A stretch of 64,000 bases of DNA from Actinokineospora fastidiosa (GTDB lineage Bacteria > Actinomycetota > Actinomycetes > Mycobacteriales > Pseudonocardiaceae): positions 744,001 to 808,000 of the forward strand of contig NZ_BMRB01000001.1 of NCBI RefSeq assembly GCF_014648415.1, given 5' to 3'. Position numbers and translations under genes: made by a program. The notes below the pieces were generated by a model that was given only the letters and a program-made list of their open reading frames with translations, searched no databases and had not been told where the DNA came from. Of the stretch, positions 62,680 through 64,000 are shown piece by piece. Position 1 is the first letter of the stretch, and each line of letters starts with the position of its first letter.

Positions 62680-63308
62680 ATCCGGGACGCGACGCCCGGG
62701 TAGTCCACGACGATCCCGTCGCGGTCGACGCGGATGCGGGAGGTCGCGCCGCCGCGGGTCAGCTCGATCGTGGCGGAGTCGTCGTCCAGCGAGACCGTGC
62801 GGTAGACGTGGCGGACCACCGACACCGACAGGTCGGGCAGGGACACCGACACCACGGGGATCTCGAACTCCCCCTCTTCGCGGTGCAGGCGCAGGTGGCG
62901 CACCGGCAGGGTGGTGAAGGTGACCGCGCCGACGACGTCCACGGTGACCGAGCCGTCGAAGTCGGCGCGCTGGGACGTGCCGTCGTGGTCGACCAGCCAG
63001 AGGCCGTCCTCGGTGCGGCTGATGGACAGCTGGCGCTCGTGCTCGGCGGTCGTGGTGCGCAGCAGCACCCGGCCCGCGGCGTCGCTCTTGTCGACGGAGG
63101 CCTCGAAGGAGGCGCTGTAGGGCTCGGTCCCGATGTGCGGGTCGGCGGCGGCGACCAGGCGGCCGTAGACGCGCAGCCGGTTCTCGCCCATGAGCACGCG
63201 CACGGACTCCAGGCGGGCCGGGTCGGCGCCCTGCCAGGTGTGGACGACGGGTTTGCCGGAGCGGGCGGCCTCGGCCGCCCGCTCCGCGGGGATCTGTTCT
63301 GGAGTCAC
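62676..63308 (-). CDS. Putative glycolipid-binding-family protein
   Basis: A 210-residue beta-rich protein. GLWLVDHDGT, the DVVGAVTFTTLPVRHLRL block, VSLPDLSVSVVRHVYR and the terminal VDRDGIVVDYPGVASR follow the pattern of PF06475, the putative glycolipid-binding family. No signal peptide. It overlaps the upstream antitoxin-like gene by GTGA. Confidence 0.75.
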   Translation of the reverse strand: MTPEQIPAERAAEAARSGKPVVHTWQGADPARLESVRVLMGENRLRVYGRLVAAADPHIGTEPYSASFEASVDKSDAAGRVLLRTTTAEHERQLSISRTEDGLWLVDHDGTSQRADFDGSVTVDVVGAVTFTTLPVRHLRLHREEGEFEIPVVSVSLPDLSVSVVRHVYRTVSLDDDSATIELTRGGATSRIRVDRDGIVVDYPGVASRI

Positions 63309-63526
63309 GCCTTGTTACCTGGCTGGGGAGTGTCGGGGTTGTCGGGCCGGGGGTTCTCCGGCGTCCACTGCTGGATCCGGTCGACGGCCTGGTCGATCTG
63401 CTCGTCGTGGCCGAACTTGCGCTTGGCGAACTCGCCCGCCTTCTCGGCCGCGCTGTCGATCTTGTCGCCGTGCTGCTCCGCGAGGCCCTCGGCCCGCTTC
63501 TTCAGCTCGTTGAAGTCGATGCCCAC
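63305..63526 (-). CDS. MT0933-type antitoxin-family protein
   Basis: 73 residues: VGIDFNELKKRAEGLAEQHGDKIDSAAEKAGEF in pieces, then AKRKFGHDEQIDQAVDRIQQW and a Pro-rich tail, the pattern of the MT0933_antitox family (PF14013). No toxin gene is next to it; the downstream partner is the glycolipid-binding-family gene, so a true toxin-antitoxin role is doubtful. GGAGGAGG precedes GTG 63526. Confidence 0.75.
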   Translation of the reverse strand: MGIDFNELKKRAEGLAEQHGDKIDSAAEKAGEFAKRKFGHDEQIDQAVDRIQQWTPENPRPDNPDTPQPGNKA

Positions 63527-63610
63527 TGCATCCTCCTCCACTTCGGCGAGCCCTTGGGCAGAGTACCCAAAGGGTCCCGCACAGCCCACTGCCGCAATGG
63601 CCGAACCTAC

Positions 63611-64000
63611 TCAGTCCGGCCGATCCCGCGACTCGGCGAGACCGGGGCCCCGCAGGACCCCGCGCACGGCGCGGACCTCGGCGGACACCCGATCGAGCGG
63701 CGGCTCGGCAGGCAGGTCGCGGGCCGTGGTCACCCGCTGCTCGCGGACGGCGGCCGCGGCGTCGCGCACCGCGTCGGCCAGGGTGGCGACGTCCGCGGGG
63801 GCCGCGGGACCGACGCGGGCGGCGGCGAGCACGGCGCCGGTGACGGCGTCGGTCAGCCGTTCCATCGTCATGATCACCGGCCACCACGCGGCGGCCTGCC
63901 TGCCCGCGTGGAACGGCTCGACCAGCGCCTGCTGGAACGTCGTCCGCAGGTCGGCCAGCGCGCGGTAGGCGGAGCGGCGCAGGTCGGAGCGGCGCGTCGG
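63611..64000 (-). CDS. FUSC-like membrane protein, C-terminal part (partial)
   Basis: The last 129 residues of a protein that continues beyond the window. RRSDLRRSAYRALADLRTTFQ, then AAAWWPVIMTMERLTDAVTGAV, resembles the cytosolic C-terminal domain of FUSC/YccS-type (fusaric acid resistance-like) membrane proteins. No helix typical of the membrane part is inside the visible portion. Frame is open to the window edge. Confidence 0.65.
   Translation of the reverse strand, partial: PTRRSDLRRSAYRALADLRTTFQQALVEPFHAGRQAAAWWPVIMTMERLTDAVTGAVLAAARVGPAAPADVATLADAVRDAAAAVREQRVTTARDLPAEPPLDRVSAEVRAVRGVLRGPGLAESRDRPD

Noticed and set aside
63305..63526. Toxin-antitoxin module
   Set aside because: The antitoxin-family protein has no recognisable toxin partner; treated as a family label only.

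Overview
The window is high-GC chromosomal DNA from an actinomycete. WhiB, a CRP of 224 residues, PonA2, MarP and a chain of genes in the same order as M. tuberculosis Rv3669 to Rv3683 point to Mycobacteriales/Pseudonocardiales. Cell-wall-binding repeat proteins, a secreted GH10 xylanase and many GTG starts suggest a Pseudonocardiaceae-type soil actinomycete (inference). No phage, plasmid or insertion-sequence module is visible.

Layout. (1) 136-21918 holds a conserved envelope/stress block: holin-like membrane protein, EphE-type hydrolase fold, an nth-thioredoxin-NUDIX-marP operon, crp, an MBL/NUDIX pair, a RidA cluster, two Get3/ArsA-like ATPases, whiB4, ponA2, yqeY and a metallophosphoesterase. 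Three insertions interrupt the mycobacterial order: an MFS transporter plus a second DNA sliding clamp (6371-8780), a low-complexity stretch with a 16-copy 8-bp repeat, and a Gfo/Idh oxidoreductase with two paralogous genes of unknown function (11778-14247). (2) 21936-28188 is mixed: tRNA-Pro, a small secreted protein, ferredoxin, S9 peptidase, FMN reductase, an esterase and a second MFS transporter. (3) 28229-35128 carries asd-lysC (with an internal beta-subunit start), a mannosyltransferase, a nitroreductase, two paralogous small membrane proteins and leuA with a Leu-rich leader peptide. (4) 35180-41001 is a five-gene peptide ABC importer. (5) 41220-48251 is DNA and RNA maintenance: recR-ybaB, dnaX, tadA and partner, plus a CsbD-like stress protein behind a perfect CRP-type site. 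(6) 48295-52655 contains two tRNA-Ser genes, a short cas-less type I-E-like CRISPR array, a proline-rich protein, an aminopeptidase P and a DUF2786 protein. (7) 52884-64000 is surface and secreted functions: two CWB2 proteins, cold-shock protein, acyltransferase, xylanase, SRP RNA, LLM flavoprotein, tyrA, an Fn3 surface protein, a glycolipid-binding-family protein and the end of a FUSC-like membrane protein.

How the genes fit together. Many are housekeeping (amino-acid synthesis, replication, repair, translation) or envelope maintenance. Four-base ATGA/GTGA overlaps mark tightly coupled operons. Fourteen transcription-unit heads have a TANNNT hexamer exactly 6 or 7 bases before the start codon, so leaderless mRNAs dominate; I used this to set several starts. 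The most unusual items are the clamp paralogue behind three DnaA boxes, the small CRISPR array, an EphE-like protein lacking its nucleophile and catalytic His, tRNA-Ser genes that seem to begin at their own transcription start, and a dense nested palindrome upstream of a kinase.
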